Shown one piece after another: positions 12,181-23,996 of a DNA stretch of 64,000 bases (the stretch's first letter is position 1; every line of letters starts with the position of its first letter). Below the pieces are notes generated by a model. The model was not told where the DNA came from. It saw only the letters and a list, made by a program, of their open reading frames with translations, and made no database searches. The DNA is taken from the NCBI RefSeq assembly GCF_025118155.1, contig NW_026251401.1, forward strand, positions 248,001 to 312,000, given 5' to 3'. Both the position numbers and the translations under genes were made by a program. Origin of the DNA: Cokeromyces recurvatus (lineage: Eukaryota; Mucoromycota; Mucoromycetes; Mucorales; Mucoraceae).

Positions 12181-14310
12181 TTAGCAAGGGGGAATACAGA
12201 AGAGAGATGCCTTCCATTTTTCAAGATCTTCAATTTCTTTTACATCAAAATCTTTCTTTTTAGCAAAGCTGATTAATGTATTTATAGTCTTTTCATCTAT
12301 GACAGCTAACCCATGTTTAGGTTGTAAAGGACTTTGCATTTCATTCTCTACTATTTGACGTGCCATATCCCATCCCGTTCGACCTCTTGCTCTACATAGA
12401 CATTCTATATATGAGTTGTAATTATTGGTATTTAACTTGAAATCAGTTCGTTTTAACCATTTCCAGATCGAGGGTGCATAATCCCAAAGGCCATTATGTC
12501 CACAACTATCTAGAACGATTGAGACTGTAATGGAATCAGGAGATAAAGTGGGAGTCACCAACAACGTTTGCCATATATCTAAAACCATATAGCCATTACC
12601 TGTTCGATTGTAGGCATCTATTAGAGAGTTATATAACCCAATATCAGGATCTAAATAAAGATCTACTTTAATTAAATTATGAATCTGTTCTAGCACATAT
12701 TGATCTCGGTATCGTCCACAGGCATGTAACAGGGCTGTATAATTATAGGTCGTAGGTTTTATTCCAAGTTGACGCATATCATTCATCATAGTCATAGCGA
12801 TACGTAATCGAGGTGAGGAGTCCTCTGGATCATAGGTAGTTACAAACCTTCGTTCTTGTTCTCTTGGTTCATTATTAGTCAAGGCGGAGATAAGTGTAAG
12901 ATAAAATGTAGTATCTAATTCGATGTCGATCTTTCTGCCGTTTCTCTTTGAATCATCTCTCGTCTTTTTGTAATAATCTCGAAATGTTTGATAGATACCT
13001 ATAGCGTCTTCAATTAAATCATCATTAATATAAGCCAAGATAAGATTCGTAAAGGTGATGATGTCAGGATAATAAGTCATGTTACGAAATCGGCTATCAT
13101 AGATATATTGTACTTGTTCAGATCGTCCATTCAATGCCAGACCATACATGAGAGAATTATATGCCTGTGTATCTAATTGGAGTCGTTCTTGATACTGTTC
13201 TATTAAGGAGATTAATTCATTTAAATCAGATGAAGAAGCAGATTTAGAAGATGCGATATTCACTAAGCTATTTAAGATACGTTCATTAGGCTCAATAGAG
13301 GCATTACACATGTCCTTGAAAATCAGTATGGCTTCCTTCAAGTTTCCTTCCTTTGCTTTTGCATCGATCAATATACTATAGGTGATTAAATCTGGATTCA
13401 AATTCATCTTTTTCATATCTTGGAACATCATGTAGGCCCTTGCCGGGTTCCCGTTCTTAAGGAACAAACCAAGTAGAATATTAAATGTCACTCTATCTGG
13501 TTTAATATGTGGATATCGTTTATCTAATGAAAGATAAAAGTTGAATGCTTTATTTAGATCTGTCTCTGCCATAAAACGTATCATGTTATTCACAGTATTC
13601 ACATCAACCATCTGTTTCTGTATCAAATGCTCACAGATACGCTCTCCTACTTTCCTTTGTAATGGGTCCTTTGATTTAATGACTGCATCTAACATAGTTG
13701 AATATGTGTAAACATCCATCGAGACCTTTTCGTCCATCATTCTTTGAAACATGTTGAACAATTTATTGAATTCTTCAGTTTTAAGTAATAAATGCAACAT
13801 CGTATTATACGTCACTGTATCTGCTTTAATATTGCGTGCTTTCATTTCAGCGAGTAACTCTTCGGCTCTTTGAACGTTATGTGTACGTTTATAGCAACCC
13901 AATAAGGTATTGTAAGAATAAATGGTGGGTTCTAATTTTGCCTCTTGACTCATTCTCTGAAGGATACTATATGCCTTCTCCGGTAATTTTTGGACACCAT
14001 AGGCATACATGAGTGTATGATATTCAAAATGGGTAGGTGAAATCCTCGAGCTATTGTTCATTTCCTTTAGCACTCTATCCATAAAATAAAGATCGTCTTT
14101 ACGCTTACTATGTGAGACCAATTTTAATAGCTTCTGAATCAGTGGACGGTCTAGATTCTCTGATAACGACTCATAAGCTAATCGTGCCTGTCGTATATTT
14201 CCTTTCTGTATTGCCTTATATAATGCATCTTGTGAAGTTGTATGAATAAAATGGAAATGTGTAGATTGCAATGCAAATCGAGTAATACAATACCCATTTC
14301 TTAGGATCAT
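12181..14310 (-). CDS. Pentatricopeptide repeat (PPR) protein, probably mitochondrial
   Basis: A single uninterrupted frame of 709 residues. From about residue 90 onward it is built of 35-residue PPR units; clear ones begin FEYHTLMYAYGVQKLPEKAY, IYSYNTLLGCYKRTHNVQRA, TVTYNTMLHLLLKTEEFNKL, RVTFNILLGLFLKNGNPARA and LITYSILIDAKAKEGNLKEA, and the array continues to near residue 680. The N-terminus (MILRNGYCITRFALQSTHFH) is basic and lacks acidic residues, as in a mitochondrial presequence. In the family, PPR proteins bind organellar RNA and act in its processing or translation. No SMR or other catalytic domain is visible. It is transcribed divergently from the gene at 14740. Which RNA it binds cannot be told. 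Confidence 0.85.
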   Translation of the reverse strand: MILRNGYCITRFALQSTHFHFIHTTSQDALYKAIQKGNIRQARLAYESLSENLDRPLIQKLLKLVSHSKRKDDLYFMDRVLKEMNNSSRISPTHFEYHTLMYAYGVQKLPEKAYSILQRMSQEAKLEPTIYSYNTLLGCYKRTHNVQRAEELLAEMKARNIKADTVTYNTMLHLLLKTEEFNKLFNMFQRMMDEKVSMDVYTYSTMLDAVIKSKDPLQRKVGERICEHLIQKQMVDVNTVNNMIRFMAETDLNKAFNFYLSLDKRYPHIKPDRVTFNILLGLFLKNGNPARAYMMFQDMKKMNLNPDLITYSILIDAKAKEGNLKEAILIFKDMCNASIEPNERILNSLVNIASSKSASSSDLNELISLIEQYQERLQLDTQAYNSLMYGLALNGRSEQVQYIYDSRFRNMTYYPDIITFTNLILAYINDDLIEDAIGIYQTFRDYYKKTRDDSKRNGRKIDIELDTTFYLTLISALTNNEPREQERRFVTTYDPEDSSPRLRIAMTMMNDMRQLGIKPTTYNYTALLHACGRYRDQYVLEQIHNLIKVDLYLDPDIGLYNSLIDAYNRTGNGYMVLDIWQTLLVTPTLSPDSITVSIVLDSCGHNGLWDYAPSIWKWLKRTDFKLNTNNYNSYIECLCRARGRTGWDMARQIVENEMQSPLQPKHGLAVIDEKTINTLISFAKKKDFDVKEIEDLEKWKASLFCIPPC

Positions 14311-14739
14311 GTTTATAAATGTGATTTTAATGTGAATGAACTAAAAAGAAAAAAAAAAAGTGTACATTTATTACTTCATTGTATTTTTATAAAATACTGC
14401 TGTTATCAAGTTACCAGGGGGCAGGGAGGGGAAAGAATAAAGGATAATACAGAAGTAATAAAAAAATGAAAGATGGGATACACTCTAAACATTTTAATAA
14501 CCGCAAAATAGACTATGTAATTCTGTTGTTATTCACAAGTTCACACAGACACATGCAAATGTATGTAACTCATAGTCTTGCTTAAAATTTTACTGCATAA
14601 ATAAAATAATTTTGTGGGTCAAAAAACAGCTGACAAGGAAAAAAAAAAAATCAATTTTAATCTACTCTTCATTTTATTGTTCACCCACTCACTCACTCTT
14701 TTTTTTTTTATTATCATTATTATTGTTTTTGTTTTTATA
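14311..14739. promoter_or_regulatory. Shared upstream region of two divergent genes
   Basis: About 430 bp between the PPR gene start (minus strand) and the DUF7719-like gene start (plus strand). It contains a G-rich patch near 14416-14430 and long pyrimidine runs just before the plus-strand start. It must contain both promoters, but no specific element can be named. Confidence 0.4.
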
Positions 14740-15095
14740 ATGAGCAAGACAAATCAATCTAAAGGCATTAAACCTTCAGAATTTAAATCCAAACCAATCG
14801 AAAAACCACTTATTGATCAAATCTCTTCTCAAAAGTCCAAAGATGATATACCAGATGATGAAAAACTTCGATTGATTGATCAAACAGGACTTTTAAAGAA
14901 AGTAAAGAAAAGGGAGGCTGAGCTTGCAGAGCCTACAACTGCAGAATATATTTGGCAAGCTATCTTCTTGAGCATTCCATTTGGGTTTTTAATGGCTACT
15001 TTTGATGTTACTGTCAAAGTTCAATATAGCGAACCTTGGAATTATGCTAGCATGATTGTTAAATGTGTTAAATCTGCACCAGGTAGAAAACAAAA

Positions 15096-15136
<41 letters not shown>

Positions 15137-15493
15137 AAAAGAAAAAGAAAAAGAAAAAGAAAAAGAAAAAGAAAAAGACAAAGAAAAGAAATGTTTCAAG
15201 CATTAAACTAATATATATACATTCATCATTACTTAGCATTAGCACCATTTATATATTTAACAAATCGATACAAGTCAAATCGATTAGCCCAAATATTAAT
15301 GTCAATAGGTTCAGCTGTTTGTGGATCACTTTTAATGTATACTCTTCGTCATTCACCTTCGCTTGGGCAAATGATGCGTGCACCTGGCTTAGCAACTATC
15401 TGGATTTATTTTATTATTCAGTTAGATCTTGCACCAGCAACGTTAACTTTATTATTAGTTTTATTATATTGGTATTTTGGTCTTCGAGTTTAA
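14740..15493 (+). CDS. Small fungal membrane protein, DUF7719-like
   Basis: Two exons, 14740-15082 and 15237-15493, make a 199-residue protein. I chose the ATG at 14740 because the open frame upstream is a hydrophobic, low-complexity translation of a T-rich leader. The N-terminus is polar (about 65 residues, PSEFKSKPIEKPLIDQ), followed by four likely membrane segments: IWQAIFLSIPFGFLMATF, a segment around APFIYLT, ILMSIGSAVCGSLLMYTL and ATLTLLLVLLYWYFG. The signature RAPGLATIWIYFIIQLDLAP near the C-terminus is what I recall from fungal DUF7719 proteins. Function is unknown. The intron is remarkable for an A-rich tract with AAAAAG repeats. Membrane topology is inferred from hydrophobicity only. 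Confidence 0.7.
15098..15180. repeat. Poly-A / (AAAAAG)n tract inside an intron
   Basis: A pure A run followed by repeated AAAAAG units fills most of the single intron of the DUF7719-like gene. Confidence 0.95.
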
Positions 15494-15530
15494 AATACAA
15501 ACAGATAAATAAATAAAATAAAATAAAATA

Positions 15531-17189
15531 TTACTTTTTGTAATAGCGTTGGTAAATAGCAGTACCAATAGCGATAGTGGCAACAGTTACAGTGATTAGA
15601 CTAAACCATTTAGTTATAGTAACAGAAGTCTCCTTATTCATTTCTTGATGTTCCTGATCATTAACATCAAGTTTCTCTTCCTTTTGTTGAATCATGGTAG
15701 CTGTCAGCTTATTTGTCTCAGAGAGCTCTTGAATTTCATTAAACAATGCAATATTTAACTCAAATGATCGAACAGCTTCAGAAACGATGAGATCCCTTGT
15801 TTCTTCGTTCACTTTAGCAGCATTCAAACGATCGCGATAAAAATTCTTGAAATCGGCTTGATTACCCAAGTTACTAAAATTATAAAAATGGAGTCCTTCT
15901 GTTGTATCCCAAACAGTATCGTCTAGATGAAGTACATGTTTTTTGAGACGTTTAGCAAGAATTTGACCACCACTCAAGTCACCCAAGTAACGTGAATAAC
16001 TATGAGCGATTAAAAGAGCAGGACTCTTGAGACAAGCATCTTTCATTGCTTGAACATAGTTCTTAACGGCGGGTGTCATCGTTTCTGAATTTATTAATTG
16101 AGCTGCTTGTTCTTGACCATAAAAATATTCAAGATCTTTTACAAGACTTTCTTTTCTGTTTAATTCATGTGGAAAATAAATAAGCTTAACAACTGGATGC
16201 TCCTTGTATTCTTCAAGTAACTCTTCCATATATCTATTTTTTTTTTTAAAAAAAAGGGACAGTTAGTATGAGTCATAATACATATATAAATTATGTATAT
16301 ATATATTTTTTTTAGAAGAAAAGTAATTCCTTCTCCCAAAGTGACAAAGAAGAGGGAGGAGGAGACATATATACTTACTTGTAAACAAAATAAAGGGAAT
16401 TGATATAACGACCATATTCATCAGCGTTGATGTCGCCCTTCAGAAAACGTCTATAAATAATTATAATAATTAGCAAATCATATTTCAGCAGCTGTAAAAT
16501 ATATAGATAACCTTGTAAATACACTTGTTTCAGCAGCTCTATGAACAGCTTTTGTGCCTTCACGCATAGCCGATGCCAATTGAGGATCTTTTAAATAATC
16601 TGTTGATTCTTCAACCTTTACTTCGTTTTCAGATTTGATATTAAAAATATTCTCAAGTTGAGACCTGTCAAGAAATTGGTTCAACATCTTAACAAGGGCA
16701 ACACCTTCTTCGCAAGAAGGAAGTTCTAAAAATAAAAGAAAGAAAAAAAAGATAGTTAGTTAGTAACAATCAATTATTCAAGTAGAGAGGAAATATCTCA
16801 CCAGACATATTTAAAGTAGGATGATCGCTAGGTATTTGATTCATTAAAGTTAATAGCTCTTCTTTACTTTTATTTGAAAATGGACATCCTAATTATACCA
16901 AGTTTAGACTTTAAAGTAAATATTTTTTTTTAAAAAAATTGAATACCTTCTTTAAAAGCAGGACTATTAATAATAAATAAGTTTATAAGAGTTAAACAAA
17001 AGCTATAAGACACACAGAATGATTTTTATTTTACCATCGAGAAAGTTCACCTCGATTCACTACAACAGTATCTACTTCTTCTAGTTTTGCATAAGGACAA
17101 CCTTTTGAAAAAGCAGGGCAAAGGTGCTTAAGTTCTTCAATATTAGTTAATGTATCAAGACCAGGGTGAGGTGGAATATCAGAAGACAT
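15531..17189 (-). CDS. HMX1: Heme oxygenase with C-terminal membrane anchor
   Basis: Six exons (17189-17035, 16963-16947, 16888-16802, 16725-16512, 16450-16379, 16233-15531) join in frame to 415 residues. The catalytic domain starts at about residue 130: REGTKAVHRAAE carries the expected proximal heme histidine, and LIAHSYSRYLGDLSGGQ is the classical signature helix. The C-terminus ends in a hydrophobic anchor (WFSLITVTVATIAIGTAIY) and a basic tail, typical of tail-anchored ER heme oxygenases. The enzyme degrades heme to biliverdin, CO and iron using an electron-donating reductase. An N-terminal extension of about 110 residues carries two CPAF-x2-GCP[YF] motifs, which resemble heme regulatory motifs; one is completed by a 17-nt exon. 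Start chosen at the first ATG of the first exon. It lies convergent to the DUF7719-like gene, about 40 bp apart. Confidence 0.9.
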
Positions 17190-17512
17190 TATTATTATTT
17201 TTGGTTCGAAAAAAAAGAAAAGAAAAAGAAAAGAAAAGAAAAAAAAAGAAAAAAAAGAAAGAGGCATATTATTTATATTAAAATTCAGGTTACACATATA
17301 ATAAATGATATAGCAGTAAGGGTATGTTATTATGTAAGCATTTTTTTTTCTTATTATTATTACTCGGGAACTTATAATTTACCCTATATGAAAGTAAATA
17401 GGTTCTTATGCTTTTGTTTATGATTAGAATAAACCATGATTGTAAAGTAAAGTCTTCAAATTGAATGCTTTATCATATAATTGGGGCCCTTTATTTTATT
17501 TTTATTTTATTT

Positions 17513-17545
<33 letters not shown>

Positions 17546-17596
17546 AACACTTGTATTAATATGTAATTCAATTTTATTACAAAGCTATCAGTATCC

Positions 17597-17630
<34 letters not shown>

Positions 17631-18067
17631 GGCTTAACAGAAAAATCTGTACGCATTATAGGGGAAGAAAAGAACAATGTCATACTTGCATTTGCTTCTA
17701 TTTTATTAGTATGTAGTTTTATCTGAATTAAAATGAATAAATACTATTTCCCTATAAATACTGTGTATTCTCCTCTCTATTTCACCGCTTCACCTAAACA
17801 CTGGTCTATTATAGTTTACTAATACAACTTCCTTTGAAACTTGTATTTTTATCTTTTTCTTTTAATATAAATCCTATATATTAAGGTCAGGACACCAAGT
17901 GACTTACCCTAAATATAAGTAACATCATGATGACCTTTACGGCTTTTAGTCATCTTGAAGATATTTAAAGATTTTTTTTTTTATTCCAGATAGCTAATAC
18001 TGTCAGCTGTGTTAAATACTTTTATCTTTTGTAAGAGACACACATATATAAAAGTATATTTATTTAT
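17190..18067. other. Intergenic between heme oxygenase and biotin ligase
   Basis: No gene seen. It includes a purine-rich tract just upstream of the heme oxygenase ATG, a T run near 17514-17543 and a CTTT repeat at 17598-17630. It holds the heme oxygenase promoter and the biotin ligase 3' flank. Confidence 0.5.
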
Positions 18068-18274
18068 TTATGCTTTTTTAATAATTAATCCTTTCAACAT
18101 ATCAAAGCTGTTTCCATCAGGTTGAAGTGTAAATCTCTTTCTAGGATTTTCAACACTAACTGCTTCAAGCATACCATAATCACTTGTAATACCTACAATG
18201 CGTACTTTTTCATCATTATGAGTTGTTAACGTTACTAATTTACCGCTAATAATTAAACATTTAGTATTTGTAAA

Positions 18275-18319
<45 letters not shown>

Positions 18320-20292
18320 GTAGATTAATCATTTACCTATGAAGCCAGCGCTCGTAATATTTATCTAAAAACCATTTTCCCATTCCCTTTTGACAGAATT
18401 CCATATAATATTTTTCAAAGGTGATCAAAACATGAGCCAACACATCTTCCTTTTCTAATCTTTTAAGCTTTGGATTATGGTCTTGAATAATATCATTGAT
18501 GGAAACTGTGGGATAACGATTATTCAAATTGATACCACATCCTATCACTAACGAAAATTCATCTTGAACAAAACTAGAATTCACCAAGAGCCCTCCTACT
18601 TTCTTAAGTCCTGATGGCAAATCTGCATAAATATCATTAGGCCATTTGAGGCGTAACGGTATGTTTTCATAACCTGGCCGATTACGAATACTGTCGACAA
18701 TGGCAAGAGCAATAATATATTGTATAAATACAACAGGTGCGTTTTTTAGATTTAAACTATGTCGAATCATAAAACTAAACTGTAAAGCATCTGCTTGCGA
18801 TACCCAAGAATTACGGCCTCTACCTATTTTATTTAGAATTTATATATTATATTATATAATATTATGGTATGTTATTTTATCTATAGGCTTACCTCTTCCT
18901 GCTATTTGATTTGTAGCTAAACATACGAGACCATCAGGTAAACACTGCGTAAATTTATAATTTCTATTGAATCAAGTAAAATTTAGTCATTTCCATCTAC
19001 ACACACATCCCCCTATTTTATATGTCAATTATCTACACACACATCCCCCTATTTTATATATCTATTATCTACACACTTTACTTGTCTAAAATGGTTTGTG
19101 TACTCGTAATCACTTCTGAACAGAGAACTGCATTTCCAAAACGATACCAAGCTCCACCACCCCATTCTTCTTTTCTACGTTTTATCAAAGATTCAAAGAA
19201 AGATTTTAAATCGAATGAAGGTGTTAAAGACTTTTCTGGCATCTGAAATGATTCTGCTTCGGTTAAAGAAGGATAGAATAGTTTAAAAACAGATGATCTA
19301 TCATCCTCCTCCTCCTCTGATTCAGACTGAATTGAAAGTTTATTCAATGATCTTTCAAGTCTTCCTATCTGAGAGATAGGAGCAATATGAAAACTATCAT
19401 TCGTGTCAGCTAATATAGAATGACTATCGACTTCTTTAGATAATGAGTTGATTAAGGTTTGCATTAAATTTCTTGAAATAGTCGATAGATATAAAGGTGT
19501 TAATTCAAGTGTAAGTACGTCTTGTTTCATTGTATTAAGACCCATAAGAGCTAATGATTGAGTCAACAAGGCTTGACAAAGTGGTAAAGAATCTGTTAGT
19601 TCCTTTACAATCTCTTCTTTCTTGTCATTATCATTCAGATCTATGGATTGAATATTAAATTCAGGATGAAAACCAAATAGTAAAGCACATCCCTTGCCAA
19701 CTTGACAATAAACGCCAGCTGCAGTTTCCTTTTCTTCTTTAGATAAACCAGGATCCTGATAGGTACAAATCACTTTTACTTTATCACTCCATCTATCTGC
19801 ATGAGCAAAATAACCACCTCCATTATAATAAGCCTTCAATGTCTTTCCATTTATTTTGTCCAGGATAGAAATCGATCGAGCACCTCTTTCACTGTTATAA
19901 ACAAATCCAGGGAACATGGTTCCTAGACATTTCCCAGGAAAGAACCCTAACTCTCGAGGTCCTGTCACCTCTATCGCTGTCCCCTTTTGAAATTCAATCT
20001 CCTTGGAGGCATAATAAGCACCTGCACAGAACCCAACGTAACGACCGCCACCGTTCACATAGTTTCTAATCTTGTTATTCGCTATCCCGTTTAAGTCTTC
20101 ACAGTATGGTATATCTCGACCTCCAGGTATAACAAGAAGTGAACATGATTCCTCCCAGGGCTCTGTCTTGAGCACATTAGCATCCACTTTCATAATGTCA
20201 TACGCATGTCCCAGTAGGGATTTTAATGTCAAGTAAGTTTGTTTTACTGAAGTTGCAGAAGTGCCATTACCGTTATAAATCAAGACATTCAT
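18068..20292 (-). CDS. BPL1: Biotin--protein ligase (holocarboxylase synthetase)
   Basis: Four exons (20292-19082, 18963-18893, 18823-18337, 18245-18068) join to 648 residues. Residues 1-240 form the glutamine-amidotransferase-like N-terminal domain (LLVIPGGRDIPYC, VGFCAGAYYASKEIEF, FGFHPEFN). The catalytic domain follows: VITSTQTILDKNY, the nucleotide-binding loop AGRGRGRNSWVS formed across an exon junction, LKWPNDIYA with the invariant lysine, KVGGLLVNSSF and LVIGCGINLNN. The C-terminal cap ends GKLVTLTTHNDEKVRIVGIT. The enzyme makes biotinyl-AMP and attaches biotin to carboxylases. Start: the ATG at 20292 (MNVLIYNGNGTSAT) is the family start; the open frame extends further upstream but is low-complexity. 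No defect seen. An acidic linker (ESEEEEDDRS) separates the two main domains. Confidence 0.92.
18283..18318. repeat. Long poly-T in the last intron of BPL1
   Basis: A run of about 36 T (on the plus strand) forms the bulk of the third BPL1 intron; on the coding strand it is a poly-A run, not a pyrimidine tract. Confidence 0.9.
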
Positions 20293-20646
20293 TGAAACTG
20301 GATTTGTATAGAGTGATGATCGTTGTATTAATATTTTAAAATGTGACAGCACTTTATAATATAAAACAAACAAAGAGGGAAAAAAAAAATAATAAAAATA
20401 TGAATAAAAAATATTTATATTTCTATACGATTCCAGCTTAAAAGTCCAACTTTGTGTATTATACAGCATTTTTTTTTTAATAAATAAATAAATAAATAAA
20501 TAAATAAAATGGAATACACTATAGAATACTTAAAAGGGATATATATTAAACAAAAGTATAATTGTTTGTTTCTCTTTCAAGATGAATGTGATGTAATGAT
20601 TCGATGCAATTCCTAATAATAAAAGAAGCTAAATAAATAGGGTTCT
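20293..20646. other. Intergenic upstream of BPL1
   Basis: About 350 bp containing a TAAA repeat at 20479-20507 and, at 20550-20640, a minus-strand frame of about 34 codons (IYLASFIIRNCIESLHHIHL) that looks like a displaced C-terminus of the SH3/RA gene upstream. Confidence 0.4.
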
Positions 20647-22888
20647 CTAACTCAATTTATTTACCTTTTCTAAATCTTCTAGACTTGATATGCTTTTGTC
20701 ATCTTCCTTTCCAATATGACTTTCAAGTCTATTAGACGTATTTGATGCTTCATATGTATCCAAATAGTGAGTTCCATATTTTATTAATATTGACATTTCT
20801 TCTGTGGAGATGAAATTATTTTTATCTTCATTACTGGGTAAAATCTTTTGAAGGACAAGTATATTTGGAGATTTCATAAGCGAATATTGAATATGTTTGT
20901 CAGAAATAATTGTACTTCTTAATAATCCATGAGGAAGATGAATATCAATGCCCTTTTCATTTCTAGAAACAAACATGGATAAAGTAGAATTACGTTTTGT
21001 TTGTTGTGGTTGATTAGGTGATATTTGATATGCTTCTAGGGTTGCATCAATTCGTTTTAAAATAGCTTCAGTTCGACTATCCAGATGTGTCATCACTGGA
21101 ATACTACAATGTAAGAAATTATGTTGTTGATGTTCAGGAAAAATCTTACTTGATTGCTTTATTGTTAATGAAGATGGATCTTCGAGGAATTGTTGCTTGT
21201 TTTGTAGTAAAAAGTATTTTTCTTGTAAAGACGAATTATCTTCAATACTATTCATTAGTACATTGGATACTGTTTGTCCTGTATTCAATAACTTGTCTTT
21301 TTAAATAATGATAAAAAAAAAAAAATTAAAATTTACCTATTTTTTTTTTTTTTTTTTTTGTTTACTAAATCATTTAATATACCTACTTTTCCCATTTACA
21401 TTCAAAATAAGTATATAGGAATGAGGTTGTCTTTTATCAGATATAATATGAAATTTAACTAATGCAATTGAGGTAAGTTCAGCAATAGTGATATTAGCAG
21501 GAATGGCAATCAGTTTATCAATCCTTTCTAATTCATTTTTCTCCTTCTTCTTCTTCTTTTTATTACTGCCAAATCTCCCAAGGGATGCGATTTTTTTAAG
21601 AGGATTTATCTTTTCTACATAATTCGTAGCAGCAGTCATGAGTGTTACTTTAATATGTACTTGACCATTTTTATCATTCACATGTTTAATGCGTTTATGC
21701 ATAAAGAACTGCACATCATCATCGTCTAGGATCGATTTAGTCTTCCTTTTTGTATAATATTCAGATGACACCAACTGTCTAAATTGTGCAAGTGAAGGCA
21801 TAGGCGTTGTCAAATAGGCTGTTAAGGATTCATGGATTTCATAGGGCTTATCTTGTAGATCCAATGTGATCTCATCACTATCACGTGCTTTTACTGTCAG
21901 ATAATATTCTATACCACTACTATAACGTTGCTCTATTTGATGAATATGAAATTTTTCCATTGTATTTGCCAACATGTCTTGTACGCTTGTTGTTTCAGTG
22001 ACTCGAATTGAATGGTATGCTGCTCCAACATCTATATTTCCTGCATAGATGCGTAGCACTTTTGATTTCATATTTAGCAAGAGATCTCGATTAGCACATG
22101 CACAAGTAGTAGTAGTAGTAGTACTAGTTGTCGGAATATCTTCCTTTTCATGATTCTCTTTACTGTTTTCGGGTTCATCTTTTATAGTCGTATCATTCTC
22201 TTCTTCTTCTTCGTCATCATCATCTAACATTTCTTCATCCCATACTTCATATTCTTCATCTTCAATTTCGTCCTCATCTTCTCCAGTTAATAATATTTGA
22301 AGTTGAACATTCAACAAAGTCGATAATATGACCTTTTTCTCTTTAATTGTACCTTTTATTTCATTATTATTATAAAAAGTAGCTTGTTCTAAAGATGTAA
22401 TCTAGAAATAGATGTATACATATATATATATTTATATGTATATGAAGCTTTGTTTTATATATGTCTCTTTCTTTTTCTTTTCTTTTTTTTTTGCAATCTA
22501 TTTTAATCTATTTTACCTCTATATTTCGATGTTTGTTTAATCTTGCTAATCTTTCGAAGGGTGTCTCGATATTCTCAGCAGGAATATAGCCAACTTCTAA
22601 AGACTTCAAGTCTCGAATGAGCCACCAATAAGAGTTAGAATCATCTAATAACGTCAAGGCATCCCCCTTTTTCACTGTCGCTTGTCCATCCATGGTAGCT
22701 TCAAAGGAATGAAGTGTATAGACAACTTCAAAGTTGATATCTTCGTCTGGAATACTAGGTGAAGAACTACAGTCTGACTCATTCGTTATCGCTTGTGATT
22801 CTTCTTCTTCTTCTTCATCACTTGTTTCTTCTTCAATAGTAGGCGAGGGTGTCCATTTTTTATGATCTATATTTCTTGTTGTTGACAT
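20647..22888 (-). CDS. SH3 and Ras-association domain protein (Bud14/Tea4-like)
   Basis: Three exons (22888-22517, 22401-21387, 21296-20647) give 678 residues. An acidic serine-rich N-terminus is followed by an SH3 domain at about residues 50-110 (VVYTLHSFEATMDGQATVKK, DSNSYWWLIRD, VGYIPAENIETPFERLARLN). The sequence just after the SH3 resembles what I recall in Bud14/Tea4 cell-polarity proteins. Next come a very acidic linker, then a Ras-association-like domain at roughly 220-320 (KVLRIYAGNIDVGAAYHSIR). A second ubiquitin-fold segment (VHIKVTLMTAATNYV, then ANITIAELTSIALVKFHI) is split by a lysine-rich insert. The domain combination suggests a cortical scaffold linking small GTPases to polarity or phosphatase signalling; that role is inference. 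The reading ends at a TAG at 20647, and a conserved-looking continuation follows in another frame. Confidence 0.7.
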
Positions 22889-23781
22889 TTTCGAGCGAGA
22901 AAAAAAAAAGAATATTTAAAAGTTTAAAAATACATAAATAAATAATAAAAAGGGAAAAAGAGAGATCCACAAAGCGTAAAATAATAAAAAAAAAAAGGGG
23001 TAAAAATAAGCGGTGAAATAATAATCTTATTAAAAAAAAAGGAGGCTGACAACTTATTGATGACGAAAATTTTCAAGGTGCACAATTGCTTCTTTTTTTT
23101 TTTATTTATTTATAAAAAAAACAAGGTATTCTTTACATCAATGAAGAAGAAATGATAGTATTTATGTTTGCTTGCTTGCTTGCTTGCTTACTTGAAAGTA
23201 ACGAACCTATCTTTTTTCTCTTGTAAAATTCTTGCACTAGTGCGTGTGTCTGCATATTTTATGCTATACCATGAAGGTTATTTCAACTAGATATCAATGG
23301 AAGCTTTAATAAAAAGATATTACCTGTTTTTTTTAACTATTGATACAGAATGTTTCTTACGTCATGTTTAGGCCCCTTAAAATATACACTTTCCTACCCC
23401 CCAAAAAAAGGCACACACACACAGAGAGAGAGAATCTTATTCTGCTTACTTTGTTTTCTTTTCTTTCTTTGTACTTTTTATTATTCTCCAATAGACATTA
23501 TAGAAATGACAGCTTATTATCTTAAATCATCATAGATCCTCCCCTTCCCTAAAAAAAAAAAAATAAATAAAATAAAATAACTCTGCTATTCTTTTAGTAG
23601 AGCTTATCTGATTGAATACGATAAACTTTTTATCATACATAAAGTTGTTTACATATATAAAAAGCTACTGTATTATTATTTTTACTTGTCTTTTAATTTC
23701 AAGAAACAGTAAATAGCATTAAAGATTTTTTTTTTATAATAAGAATACTTGTTGTGTTGTATAAACTGTGCATATACCCAT

Positions 23782-23845
<64 letters not shown>

Positions 23846-23996
23846 ACACATACACATACATACATAGCTCATCTAGATATAAAGCTCTATCTGTAAGCTC
23901 AAAAAATAATACCTTATTTGACTATATTAGTCGAAAAAAAAATATCAATATGAATGTAAATATGTACACGGAATCTATTATATTCTTTTATTTATT
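22889..23996. other. Intergenic with promoter of the SH3/RA gene and a CA microsatellite
   Basis: No gene. Contains purine and homopolymer runs upstream of 22888, a GCTT repeat near 23170-23190 and a (CA)n tract at about 23797-23850. The right part is the 3' flank of the RSC9-like gene. Confidence 0.5.
23797..23850. repeat. (CA)n microsatellite
   Basis: Mostly uninterrupted CA dinucleotide, preceded by CATA units. Confidence 0.95.

Noticed and set aside
14614..14739. Signal-peptide-like N-terminus for the DUF7719-like protein
   Set aside because: It is the translation of a T-rich leader; the ATG at 14740 begins the conserved-looking polar N-terminus.
20293..20469. N-terminal extension of biotin ligase
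   Set aside because: Phe/Tyr/Leu-rich translation of AT-rich leader; MNVLIYNGNGT at 20292 is the usual family start.
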